7,456 nt of DNA from a bacterium (GTDB lineage: Bacteria; Patescibacteriota; Saccharimonadia; Saccharimonadales; UBA4665). A program made the position numbers and the translations under genes. Under the pieces are notes generated by a model, which searched no databases, had not been told where the DNA came from, and saw only the letters and a program-made list of their open reading frames with translations. The stretch spans positions 1-7,456 of the forward strand of contig JAJYKI010000031.1 in NCBI GenBank assembly GCA_021788675.1. The letters are read 5' to 3'. Each line of letters begins with the position of its first letter. The first letter of the stretch is position 1. Positions 1 to 5,866 of the stretch are shown piece after piece.

Positions 1-235
1 CAGGCAAGTCTTCAACAGATAAATGCAGCGTTTTTGCCAGCAGATCAAGCTGCTGGAACTTACAGTACTTGATAGGCTGATCATTAATGTCGTAAATCCG
101 GTAGTAATGATCAAAATAAACCGTTTCGCCTTTAAAATTTTTAGCCTTAGTCGGAACGTCAAAACGCTTAATTACCCAGCCTTCGGGTTGCTGTTCTAAG
201 ATGCGCTTTATCTTTGCATAATGATTGAAAGCCAT
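1..235 (-). CDS. Unrecognised protein, N-terminal 78 residues (cut by left edge)
   Basis: I do not recognise this protein. An ATG opens a frame that stays open to the window edge, so only the N-terminal 78 residues are seen. It starts MAFNHYAKIKRILEQQPEGW and is rich in aromatic and charged residues, including a stretch with VYFDHYYRIYDIND near residues 42-55. There is no signal peptide or membrane segment, so a soluble cytoplasmic protein is likely. The start lies 10 bases after the stop of the peroxiredoxin gene and no clear Shine-Dalgarno site is present, so it is probably the third gene of the operon that begins at 1629. The coding call rests on the open frame, the tight operon spacing and protein-like composition; function is unknown. 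Confidence 0.7.
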   Translation of the reverse strand, partial: MAFNHYAKIKRILEQQPEGWVIKRFDVPTKAKNFKGETVYFDHYYRIYDINDQPIKYCKFQQLDLLAKTLHLSVEDLP

Positions 236-245
236 CTGCAAAAAT

Positions 246-707
246 TTATTTACCCGCGGTTTGCAATTGTTTCAGATCGGCTATAATCTGCTCAGCATGA
301 ATTTTTGGATCTACGCCGATATACTCTTTAACTATCTTACCAGCCGGATTAATTATATATGTATTGCGTACCGTGCCTAAAAATTCCTTGCCCATAAATT
401 TTTTAGGTTTCCACGAATCGTAAGCTTCAATGACCTTATGATCGGGATCGCTTAAAAGCGTAAAGTTAAGATGATATTTTTCACTGAAACGTTTATGGGA
501 TGCGACCGAGTCCTTGCTGACGCCAACCACTGCAGCCAACATCTCTATATCCGCTCTGGCATCTCTAAAATTACAAGCTTCAGTCGTGCAGCCGGGAGTA
601 TTATCTTTGGGGTAAAAATATAGCACCAACCATTTGCTGCTGTAATCGGCTAGGGAATGCATCTTGCCATCCTGGTCGGCTAAGTTAAAGTCGGGCGCTT
701 GCTTCAT
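246..707 (-). CDS. bcp: Thiol peroxidase, Bcp/PrxQ-type peroxiredoxin
   Basis: This 153-residue protein is a full-length peroxiredoxin of the Bcp/PrxQ group, cytoplasmic enzymes that reduce hydrogen peroxide and organic hydroperoxides, usually at the expense of thioredoxin. The N-terminus APDFNLADQDGK is the typical entry strand of the thioredoxin fold. The active-site segment YPKDNTPGCTTEAC gives peroxidatic Cys40 and resolving Cys45, the five-residue spacing of the PrxQ type that forms an intramolecular disulfide. Thr37 and Pro38 of the PxxxTxxC motif are present, and Arg114 in GTVRNTYIIN matches the conserved active-site arginine. It starts with ATG 7 bases after the stop of the upstream HELVH gene and has no Shine-Dalgarno site, so it is probably translated from the same message. 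No thioredoxin or reductase gene is nearby. The family call is secure; the preferred peroxide is not known. Confidence 0.96.
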   Translation of the reverse strand: MKQAPDFNLADQDGKMHSLADYSSKWLVLYFYPKDNTPGCTTEACNFRDARADIEMLAAVVGVSKDSVASHKRFSEKYHLNFTLLSDPDHKVIEAYDSWKPKKFMGKEFLGTVRNTYIINPAGKIVKEYIGVDPKIHAEQIIADLKQLQTAGK

Positions 708-714
708 ATTTTAA

Positions 715-1629
715 TTATACCTCTAATTCAAGCCTGCTATCCATATGATCAAGCAAAGGTATCGGCAAATAATCATAAATAGGACTTATGCCGACTAAAG
801 CCCCATACACAGCATTGGTTAATCGGAAAGGTCTGGTATAGGCATTTTCCCTAAGCCGAGTTTCCTCCATGCTAGAGACTTTTTTAATTAAATCGGTTTT
901 TATCAAACCAGCCTCGACTAAAATCCTGCCTATAGAGTACTCGACATGGTAAGCTTCTACTTCCCGCTCAAGCGACTCCTTTAAATAAGCGGGGCTCCTC
1001 CAGTTAGATCTTCGCCTTAATCTCAAGGGTTGATCTAAATCCTGATGGACATGAACCAATTCATGGATCATGGTAAACCCAAACTCATAATTAGGTTTGC
1101 GGCTGGTTTTTTCAGCAGCCGTAAAAATCATGGGGCGACCGCTAACAATTAGCATTCTGTCTTGATCGAGCAGATCATCATGTGTTACGAATTGTTCCGC
1201 ACAAATTTCTAGGAATGTGCTTTGCATATTATCTTTTTCATAAGATATAGGCACGTATGTCGTCTTGGGATCTGTTAATATAGCCGACATGTCGTCAAGC
1301 TTTGACCTAATTGTATCCTCGCCTAGTCCAAAAGCTTTTAAATCTTTATGTGCAATTTCAGTTTGGCGAGCCGTAAAATCCAGAATCTCTCCGGCTACAA
1401 AAACGTCCTCTGTATTCAAAATACCCAACGGTATTGCATCAGGATCGCCACGATATGCTTTTGGCACAACCAGCTGCCCATGTCTGATATTGGGAAGAAA
1501 ACAACGTTCGGCCATCCATTTGTAATAACCCACCGGAAAGTCGGTGTTTTTCAATTCCGGGGTTTCAAGCACTGAATCTACAGAATTTAGTAGAAAGTCA
1601 AAAGTCTTGGCTTCGCAACGATTCAACAT
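715..1629 (-). CDS. Putative HExxH metallopeptidase-like protein
   Basis: This 304-residue protein is of no family I can name, but it carries a zinc-peptidase signature. The segment TMIHELVHVHQD places HELVH at residues 189-193, and about 30 residues later a glutamate-rich helix, LEREVEAYHVEY, offers Glu225 (or a neighbouring Glu) as the third zinc ligand of a gluzincin-like site. No signal peptide or transmembrane helix is evident, so it is probably cytoplasmic; proteolysis is not proven. A longer frame begins at a TTG at 1674, but that TTG is the -35 box of the promoter described separately and the extra residues span the -10 box. The ATG at 1629 is therefore preferred. It is the first gene of an operon with bcp (7-base gap) and the unknown gene at the left edge, which hints at a stress or protein-quality role, by inference only. 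Confidence 0.8.
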   Translation of the reverse strand: MLNRCEAKTFDFLLNSVDSVLETPELKNTDFPVGYYKWMAERCFLPNIRHGQLVVPKAYRGDPDAIPLGILNTEDVFVAGEILDFTARQTEIAHKDLKAFGLGEDTIRSKLDDMSAILTDPKTTYVPISYEKDNMQSTFLEICAEQFVTHDDLLDQDRMLIVSGRPMIFTAAEKTSRKPNYEFGFTMIHELVHVHQDLDQPLRLRRRSNWRSPAYLKESLEREVEAYHVEYSIGRILVEAGLIKTDLIKKVSSMEETRLRENAYTRPFRLTNAVYGALVGISPIYDYLPIPLLDHMDSRLELEV

Positions 1630-1645
1630 ATATTTATAAACTTTA

Positions 1646-1674
1646 GTTATACAACTATTCCGAATTTTTTTCAA
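1646..1674 (-). promoter_or_regulatory. Sigma70-like promoter of the HELVH-bcp operon
   Basis: On the minus strand TTGAAA (1674-1669) and TATAAC (1651-1646) are separated by exactly 17 bases, each matching the housekeeping consensus at five of six positions. The predicted transcript begins near 1639, leaving about 10 untranslated bases before the ATG at 1629 and no room for a normal Shine-Dalgarno site. The site drives the three minus-strand genes to its left. It overlaps the N-terminal codons of the longest possible reading frame, which argues against that longer start. Confidence 0.6.
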
Positions 1675-1678
1675 GTGT

Positions 1679-1713
1679 AGCGTTATCTAGGGCGGTTTTA
1701 GCCTAACTTCGCT
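1679..1713. repeat. Imperfect inverted repeat between two minus-strand genes
   Basis: In the spacer behind the mannosyltransferase stop, AGCGTTA (1679-1685) faces TAA-CTT-CGCT (1704-1713, with a 3-base bulge), and inside it GGC and GCC enclose a 7-base loop. The RNA could fold into an interrupted hairpin just before the promoter of the next operon, which would suit a transcript end. There is no U-tract after it on the minus strand, so an intrinsic terminator is not supported and chance pairing is possible. Confidence 0.25.
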
Positions 1714-1734
1714 TAATCTATAGTTTGGAATAGG

Positions 1735-2841
1735 TCAGCTGCTTATATAGCCGGCGGCGTATTGAAGCAACGTATAGGTCCAGAATATAGCCGTCAGCAT
1801 CACAGCAAAAACATAGATTTGTTTTTCCTTAAGTAAATCATAGATCATGAGTGGAATCGGAAACGCCATTATGACATAACGGTTAAACCCGCCCCATTGA
1901 CCGCCAACTATAGGAATTAAAAGAAACAACAAGGCATATATCGCAAAACTCTTTCTGGTTTTCCAAAAATAAATGGCTGAGGCTATCAAGAGCGCGACAA
2001 ATAGAATGTTGAGGTAACTAGTGTTATGTAAAAGTGTCAGGTAGTTGGCCTTAAGCCAGCCGTGCAAATGTGTCTGTGACTTTAGAAACTCCAAAAAATT
2101 ATGAAAGCGAACATAAGAAAATACCATAAAACTCAAAACACCCAGCGAACCCACGGCCACGGTCTTAATGACATCTTTTAAGCTGACTTTTTCTTCAATT
2201 AGAATCAAACCATTAAGAATAATTAAGAATGCGCCCGTTATATGGGTCAAACCGGCCATGGCCATAAACGCACCGGATAAAAAATAACGTTTAGTCAGTG
2301 CGAAATAGATGCTTGCTAAGGCCAGAAACGCGAACAGACCTTCCGTATACGTAACTATCATGAATACGGCCGTAGGAAACAGGATAAAAGGAGCGACCGC
2401 CAAAAATACATTGGTCGTCTTATCAAGCCAGCCAAGCCGACGCATAATCTTGATGTAGAAATATACTGCACCGACCAGACTTGACCAGGAAATCAGCAGG
2501 GCACTAATAAGATAAGAGCCCAATACAAAGTGGAACAGACGGATCGTGAGCGGGTAGAGCGGGAAAAAGCCCGCATCAAGTAAGGACCTATAGCCATATT
2601 TGGCTATATTAATGTAATCTATGCCGTCCCAGTGCGCCAAAATACTTAGCGGATTAGCAAACGAGTAGTGAACATGTGAGCCGAGACGAGAAGAAATCAT
2701 AGCATCGTTGCGCAAACCCAAAAACAAACCCACGACAACGACACAAAGCACGCAAAACAGGGCCAGTAAAATGTCGTGCCTGTGCACCAGATTTTTACCT
2801 CTATTAAAGTAATGCGAGGCCTGAGTTTTTATATATTGCAC
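1735..2841 (-). CDS. PIG-V-like polytopic mannosyltransferase
   Basis: This 368-residue integral membrane protein resembles the bacterial relatives of GPI mannosyltransferase PIG-V (GT-C fold), which transfer a mannose from a polyprenyl-phosphate donor at the outer face of the membrane. After a basic N-terminus and a first helix (about residues 23-45) comes the external loop with HWDGIDYINIAKYGY (70-84), whose Trp-Asp pair is the family's probable catalytic site. FFPLYP (92-97), TYTEGLFAFLALASIYF (164-180) and the C-terminal GGFNRYVIMAFP (317-328) are further family-like motifs. About nine or ten hydrophobic segments fill the rest. The start is GTG; an alternative GTG at 2787, preceded by AGAGG, would remove 18 residues and still keep the first helix. 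The gene ends with TGA. Its acceptor is unknown; cell-surface protein or glycolipid glycosylation is the natural guess. It is divergent from the Nudix gene. Confidence 0.82.
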   Translation of the reverse strand: MQYIKTQASHYFNRGKNLVHRHDILLALFCVLCVVVVGLFLGLRNDAMISSRLGSHVHYSFANPLSILAHWDGIDYINIAKYGYRSLLDAGFFPLYPLTIRLFHFVLGSYLISALLISWSSLVGAVYFYIKIMRRLGWLDKTTNVFLAVAPFILFPTAVFMIVTYTEGLFAFLALASIYFALTKRYFLSGAFMAMAGLTHITGAFLIILNGLILIEEKVSLKDVIKTVAVGSLGVLSFMVFSYVRFHNFLEFLKSQTHLHGWLKANYLTLLHNTSYLNILFVALLIASAIYFWKTRKSFAIYALLFLLIPIVGGQWGGFNRYVIMAFPIPLMIYDLLKEKQIYVFAVMLTAIFWTYTLLQYAAGYISS

Positions 2842-2958
2842 CTTGGTTTCAGATTAAATTAGATATACCTGATAAATATCCTACGATTTAACCATAAATC
2901 TAAGTCAAAACCAAAGAAACCCACAAGCATAACCCTAGCTTTTTCTTATTTTATGTTA

Positions 2959-2964
2959 TATAAT
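2959..2964 (+). promoter_or_regulatory. -10 box of the Nudix gene; near-leaderless start
   Basis: A perfect TATAAT lies 9 bases before the ATG at 2974. Transcription would begin near 2971, so the message would have a leader of about 3 bases. No convincing -35 box is found 16-18 bases upstream. The hexamer lies inside the codons that follow the in-frame ATG at 2953, which makes that upstream ATG an unlikely start. The surrounding divergent spacer (2842-2973) is AT-rich and must also hold the mannosyltransferase promoter, which I could not place. Confidence 0.5.
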
Positions 2965-2973
2965 TATTATTCT

Positions 2974-3420
2974 ATGGAAGTGCGACGAGCAGCTAAAGGC
3001 CTGATTACATATAGCGATGGCAGTATTGTTGTCGTTAAGGGCGCCAAAAGCGGGCGTTGGAATCTGGTTGGCGGCGGCATTAAAACTGACGAAACCCCGG
3101 AACAAGCCTTCAGACGAGAAGCCGATGAGGAAATTGTCGATTTTATTAAGCAAATAGGCAATCTAAATGAACAAACCGGCATTATAAGGGGCGAGATAAC
3201 TACCGCTAAAGGCATAAAACTGCTGGCGGCATGGACGCTATTTAAAGCCGAATTGCAGTCTAGCCCAACAGATTTGCAAATTGCCAATCCGGACGAAATT
3301 AGCGCAATAACAACCATGACCTTTGAGCAGTGCTTAGCCGAGCAGAATATGTCTATGCTTGCCGTACAAGCCATAAGTCGCTATCTTAATCCAGATCTTA
3401 TACCTGACGTAGCTTGTTAG
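2974..3420 (+). CDS. Nudix hydrolase
   Basis: This 148-residue protein is a single-domain Nudix hydrolase, a cytoplasmic Mg-dependent enzyme that cleaves a nucleoside diphosphate linked to some other group. The entry strand MEVRRAAKGLITYSDGSIVVV is followed by WNLVGGGIKTDE and a Nudix box from Gly34: Glu40, then Arg48-Glu49, and the metal-binding Glu52-Glu53 in READEE. The final glycine of the box is replaced by Val55 (READEEIVDF), a mild departure; the catalytic acids are all kept. Substrate motifs are absent, so house-cleaning, nucleotide-sugar or cofactor hydrolysis cannot be told apart. The start at 2974 is chosen over an in-frame ATG at 2953 because a TATAAT box overlaps the extra codons. 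The gene stands alone, with 159 bases before the next gene. Confidence 0.9.
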   Translation: MEVRRAAKGLITYSDGSIVVVKGAKSGRWNLVGGGIKTDETPEQAFRREADEEIVDFIKQIGNLNEQTGIIRGEITTAKGIKLLAAWTLFKAELQSSPTDLQIANPDEISAITTMTFEQCLAEQNMSMLAVQAISRYLNPDLIPDVAC

Positions 3421-3515
3421 ACTATTAAGTCATAAGTAAACAACCAAATACCTATATAACCTAAAAGCCCTAAAGCTTTATTATTTCTGTTAATATTAAT
3501 GTGACGCTAGTAACC

Positions 3516-3565
3516 AAACGTTTAAATCCGCTCGGCAGGCAGCTAATCAATTACTTAAAACGTTT
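3516..3565. repeat. Two copies of palindrome AAACGTTT, candidate operators
   Basis: AAACGTTT occurs at 3516-3523 and again at 3558-3565, each followed by AA, so the shared unit is AAACGTTTAA. The centres are 42 bases apart, four helical turns, which would put two bound dimers on the same face of DNA. The second copy ends 4 bases before the Shine-Dalgarno site of the hydrolase gene. A symmetric core with a central CG flanked by A and T runs is reminiscent of LacI-family operators. A third copy lies inside bcp (487-494), so chance in AT-rich DNA is a real alternative. Confidence 0.35.
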
Positions 3566-3569
3566 AATT

Positions 3570-3576
3570 AGGAGGG
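3570..3576 (+). promoter_or_regulatory. Strong Shine-Dalgarno site for the hydrolase gene
   Basis: AGGAGGG ends 3 bases before the ATG at 3580. It is the only strong ribosome binding site in the window and fixes the start of the isochorismatase-like gene. The spacing is shorter than usual; counted from GGAGG it is 4 bases. Confidence 0.75.
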
Positions 3577-3579
3577 TTC

Positions 3580-4152
3580 ATGTCAAAAACAGCACTACTG
3601 GTAATGGACGTACAAAAAGGTATAGTAGGCAATCTTGGAGAAAGAGCCGACGCTTATGTTGAAAAAGTCAATCGCGCGGTGGTTGCCGCCAGACAAGCCA
3701 ACTTAAGCGTAATGTTCATCGTAGTCAGGTTCCGGAATGGTTATCCCGAGCTCAATCCGGCTAACAAATTTTTCTCATTCGTTAAAGAAAGAATCGGCGA
3801 AAATTCACTGGAAAACGACAGCCCGGCAACCCAACCTATCATAGAACCGCTAGACAACGAACAAGTCATTGCAAAGAAAAGAGTCAGTGCCTTTGCCGGC
3901 AGTGATCTGGAAATGATTCTCAATGCTCAAGGCATTACCGACCTGGTACTTTGCGGCATATCGACCAGCGGAGTAGTCTTAAGTACACTACGCTACGCTT
4001 CGGATAAAGATTATAAATTAACGGTTTTGTCTGACGCTTGCGCCGATAATGACGAAGAAGTTAACCGGATTTTACTAGAGAAAGTATTCCCGCGCCAAGC
4101 CGACGTCATAAGTATTGAGGATTGGCAGAATTCGCTCAAACAGGCAAATTGA
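3580..4152 (+). CDS. Isochorismatase-fold hydrolase lacking the usual nucleophilic Cys
   Basis: This 190-residue protein has the isochorismatase/nicotinamidase (cysteine hydrolase) fold and is of normal length. The first strand TALLVMDVQKG supplies Asp10, and VIAKKRVSAFAGSDLE supplies the likely catalytic Lys99. The third triad position, normally Cys in a T-x-x-C-V segment, is Val132 here: GISTSGVVLSTLRYASD. Cys125 and Cys154 lie elsewhere. From memory, the SGVVLSTLR form together with a C-terminal VFPRQADV is shared by many relatives labelled 'cysteine hydrolase', so this looks like a distinct subfamily rather than a broken gene. True isochorismatases of siderophore synthesis also lack the cysteine. 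The substrate is unknown. It has a strong Shine-Dalgarno site and is followed after 1 base by the MFS gene, so hydrolase and exporter form an operon and may act on related compounds. Confidence 0.9.
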   Translation: MSKTALLVMDVQKGIVGNLGERADAYVEKVNRAVVAARQANLSVMFIVVRFRNGYPELNPANKFFSFVKERIGENSLENDSPATQPIIEPLDNEQVIAKKRVSAFAGSDLEMILNAQGITDLVLCGISTSGVVLSTLRYASDKDYKLTVLSDACADNDEEVNRILLEKVFPRQADVISIEDWQNSLKQAN

Positions 4153-4153
4153 A

Positions 4154-5866
4154 ATGCTCGCTAAATCCCTAAAAAACACAATCAAACAGAGCCCGCACTA
4201 TAAATGGGTAGCCCTAAGCAATACGACACTTGGCATACTAATGGCGTCGCTCAACGCAACCAGCCTTATTATCGCTTTGCCGGTCATATTCAGAGGCATC
4301 CATATCAACCCATTAAGTGCCGGTAGTTTTACTTACCTGCTATGGATACTAATGGGCTACATGCTGGTGACAGCCGTTTTAGTCGTAACGCTTGGCCGGC
4401 TAGGCGACATGTATGGTCGGGTTAAAATGTACAACCTCGGTTTTATCATCTTTACGGTTGGCGCACTGGCGGCTTCACTAACCTGGAGCCAAGGCTCGGC
4501 CGGCGCTTTGGAGCTAATCATCTTTAGAATGGTCCAAGCCATCGGCGGGGCAATGTTAATGGCTAACTCGGCAGCCATCCTGACGGACGCTTTCCCCGAG
4601 AACCAGCGCGGCATGGCCCTGGGCATCAATCAGATATCGGCGATGGCCGGATCCTTTATTGGCATTCTAGTCGGCGGCTTTCTAGCCCAATTTTCCTGGC
4701 GTTGGGTATTTTTGTTTAACGTACCGATTGGGGTTATCGGCACGCTTTGGTCATACATAGCCCTAAAGGAAATCGATCGGTTTCAACCCGCCAAAATCGA
4801 CTGGCTTGGCAATATTGTCTTTGCGGCCGGTTTGGCCATGTTACTTACGGGAATCACATATGGTATCAGACCTTACAAAACCTCTACCATGGGTTGGGGC
4901 GATCCGTTTGTGATGTCCATGATCGCCGCCGGAATCATCGCTTTAATAGTATTTGTAATATTTGAGCGTCGAGTCGAGCAGCCGATGTTCAACCTGCACC
5001 TGTTTGGCATTCGCGCCTTTACGGCCGGCAATATAGCCGGACTACTGGCAGCCGTCGGACGCGGCGGGCTACAATTTATGCTGATTATGTGGCTGCAGGG
5101 AATCTGGTTGCCACTACATGGTTACAGCTTCGCGCAAACGCCTCTGTGGGCTGGCATCTATATGCTGCCGACGACGGCCGGCTTTTTAATCGCCGGGCCA
5201 CTGTCCGGTTATCTCTCAGATAAATACGGCGCTAGACCGTTTGCGACCGGTGGAATGGTTCTAGCCGCCATTTCCTTCGGCCTGATGATGATACTGCCAG
5301 TCGATTTTCCATACTGGGAGTTCGCTATCATATTAGTGATTAATGGTTTATCCTTCGGCATGTTCTCGTCGCCCAATACTGCCGGCATCATGAATTCAGT
5401 ACCATCAAGCTATCGAGGAGTCGCTTCCGGCATGCGTGCTACGTTCCAAAATGTCGGCATGCCTTTATCGATTGGCATATTCTTTAGTCTGATGATTATT
5501 GGATTAACCGCCAGTGTTCCGGGCAGCATCTACCATGGTCTAACCGTCAATGGCGTGCCGGCCGTCATTGCCACGCATTTATCACACCTCCCGGCAGTCA
5601 GTTATTTATTCGCTGCGTTTTTGGGCTACAATCCACTTAAAACTTTGCTCGGACCGGCCGTATTAAACGGGCTTAAGCCGAGTGCTGTGGCTCATTTAAC
5701 TTCAAAGGAGTACTTTCCCCAGATAATTGGCACTCCGTTCAAACACGGCCTAGTAATAGTTCTAAGCTTCGCAATCGGGGCGTGTCTGGTAGCCGCATTG
5801 GCATCGTGGCTTAGGGGAGGTAAATATATACACCAAGAAGATGAAGCAGCTCTTAAAACAGCTTAG
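4154..5866 (+). CDS. MFS exporter, DHA2 (EmrB/QacA-like) 14-helix type
   Basis: This 570-residue inner-membrane protein belongs to the major facilitator superfamily, drug:proton antiporter DHA2 branch with about 14 helices. Motif A is clear in GRLGDMYGRVKMY (residues 81-93) between helices 2 and 3, and ANSAAILTDAFPENQRG with SFIGILVGGFLAQFSWRW cover the helix 4-6 region that holds the antiporter motif C. In helix 1 the usual Asp of LDxTIVNVALP is Asn34 (SLNATSLIIALP). A loop of about 70 residues (459-530) separates the last two helices, probably on the outer face. The ATG at 4154 is preferred: it follows the TGA of the hydrolase gene by one base, with AGG upstream. A TTG at 4115 would give 13 more residues, mostly inside the previous gene. 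The substrate is unknown; efflux of a drug-like or metabolic compound is likely. The TAG stop overlaps that of the convergent pilin-like gene. Confidence 0.92.
   Translation: MLAKSLKNTIKQSPHYKWVALSNTTLGILMASLNATSLIIALPVIFRGIHINPLSAGSFTYLLWILMGYMLVTAVLVVTLGRLGDMYGRVKMYNLGFIIFTVGALAASLTWSQGSAGALELIIFRMVQAIGGAMLMANSAAILTDAFPENQRGMALGINQISAMAGSFIGILVGGFLAQFSWRWVFLFNVPIGVIGTLWSYIALKEIDRFQPAKIDWLGNIVFAAGLAMLLTGITYGIRPYKTSTMGWGDPFVMSMIAAGIIALIVFVIFERRVEQPMFNLHLFGIRAFTAGNIAGLLAAVGRGGLQFMLIMWLQGIWLPLHGYSFAQTPLWAGIYMLPTTAGFLIAGPLSGYLSDKYGARPFATGGMVLAAISFGLMMILPVDFPYWEFAIILVINGLSFGMFSSPNTAGIMNSVPSSYRGVASGMRATFQNVGMPLSIGIFFSLMIIGLTASVPGSIYHGLTVNGVPAVIATHLSHLPAVSYLFAAFLGYNPLKTLLGPAVLNGLKPSAVAHLTSKEYFPQIIGTPFKHGLVIVLSFAIGACLVAALASWLRGGKYIHQEDEAALKTA

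Noticed and set aside
1265..1575. Two short plus-strand frames opposite the HELVH gene
   Set aside because: They are antisense shadows of a well-supported gene, with no start signals or protein-like motifs.
1630..1674. Upstream TTG start adding 15 residues to the HELVH protein
   Set aside because: The TTG and following bases form a near-consensus -35 and -10 promoter, so they are unlikely to be translated.
2953..2973. Upstream ATG start of the Nudix gene
   Set aside because: A perfect TATAAT lies within the added codons, and the added residues (MLYNYYS) do not belong to the domain.
2956..3374. Minus-strand frames opposite the Nudix gene
   Set aside because: The Nudix box proves the plus strand is coding; the antisense translations look like unstructured Ser/Ala/Leu-rich shadows.
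3464..3479. Hairpin AAAGC/GCTTT after the Nudix gene as an intrinsic terminator
   Set aside because: The stem has five mostly A-T pairs and no continuous U-tract follows, so it is too weak to call.
1735..4152. Alternative genetic code with UGA as glycine, as in some CPR lineages
   Set aside because: Long frames are intact with no internal TGA, and TGA ends the mannosyltransferase and hydrolase genes at the expected places.
4115..4153. TTG start of the MFS gene overlapping the hydrolase gene
   Set aside because: No ribosome binding site precedes it; the ATG one base after the hydrolase stop is the normal operon arrangement.
4357..5391. Frames on either strand inside the MFS gene
   Set aside because: The exporter motifs fix the true frame; these are shadows without independent start signals.
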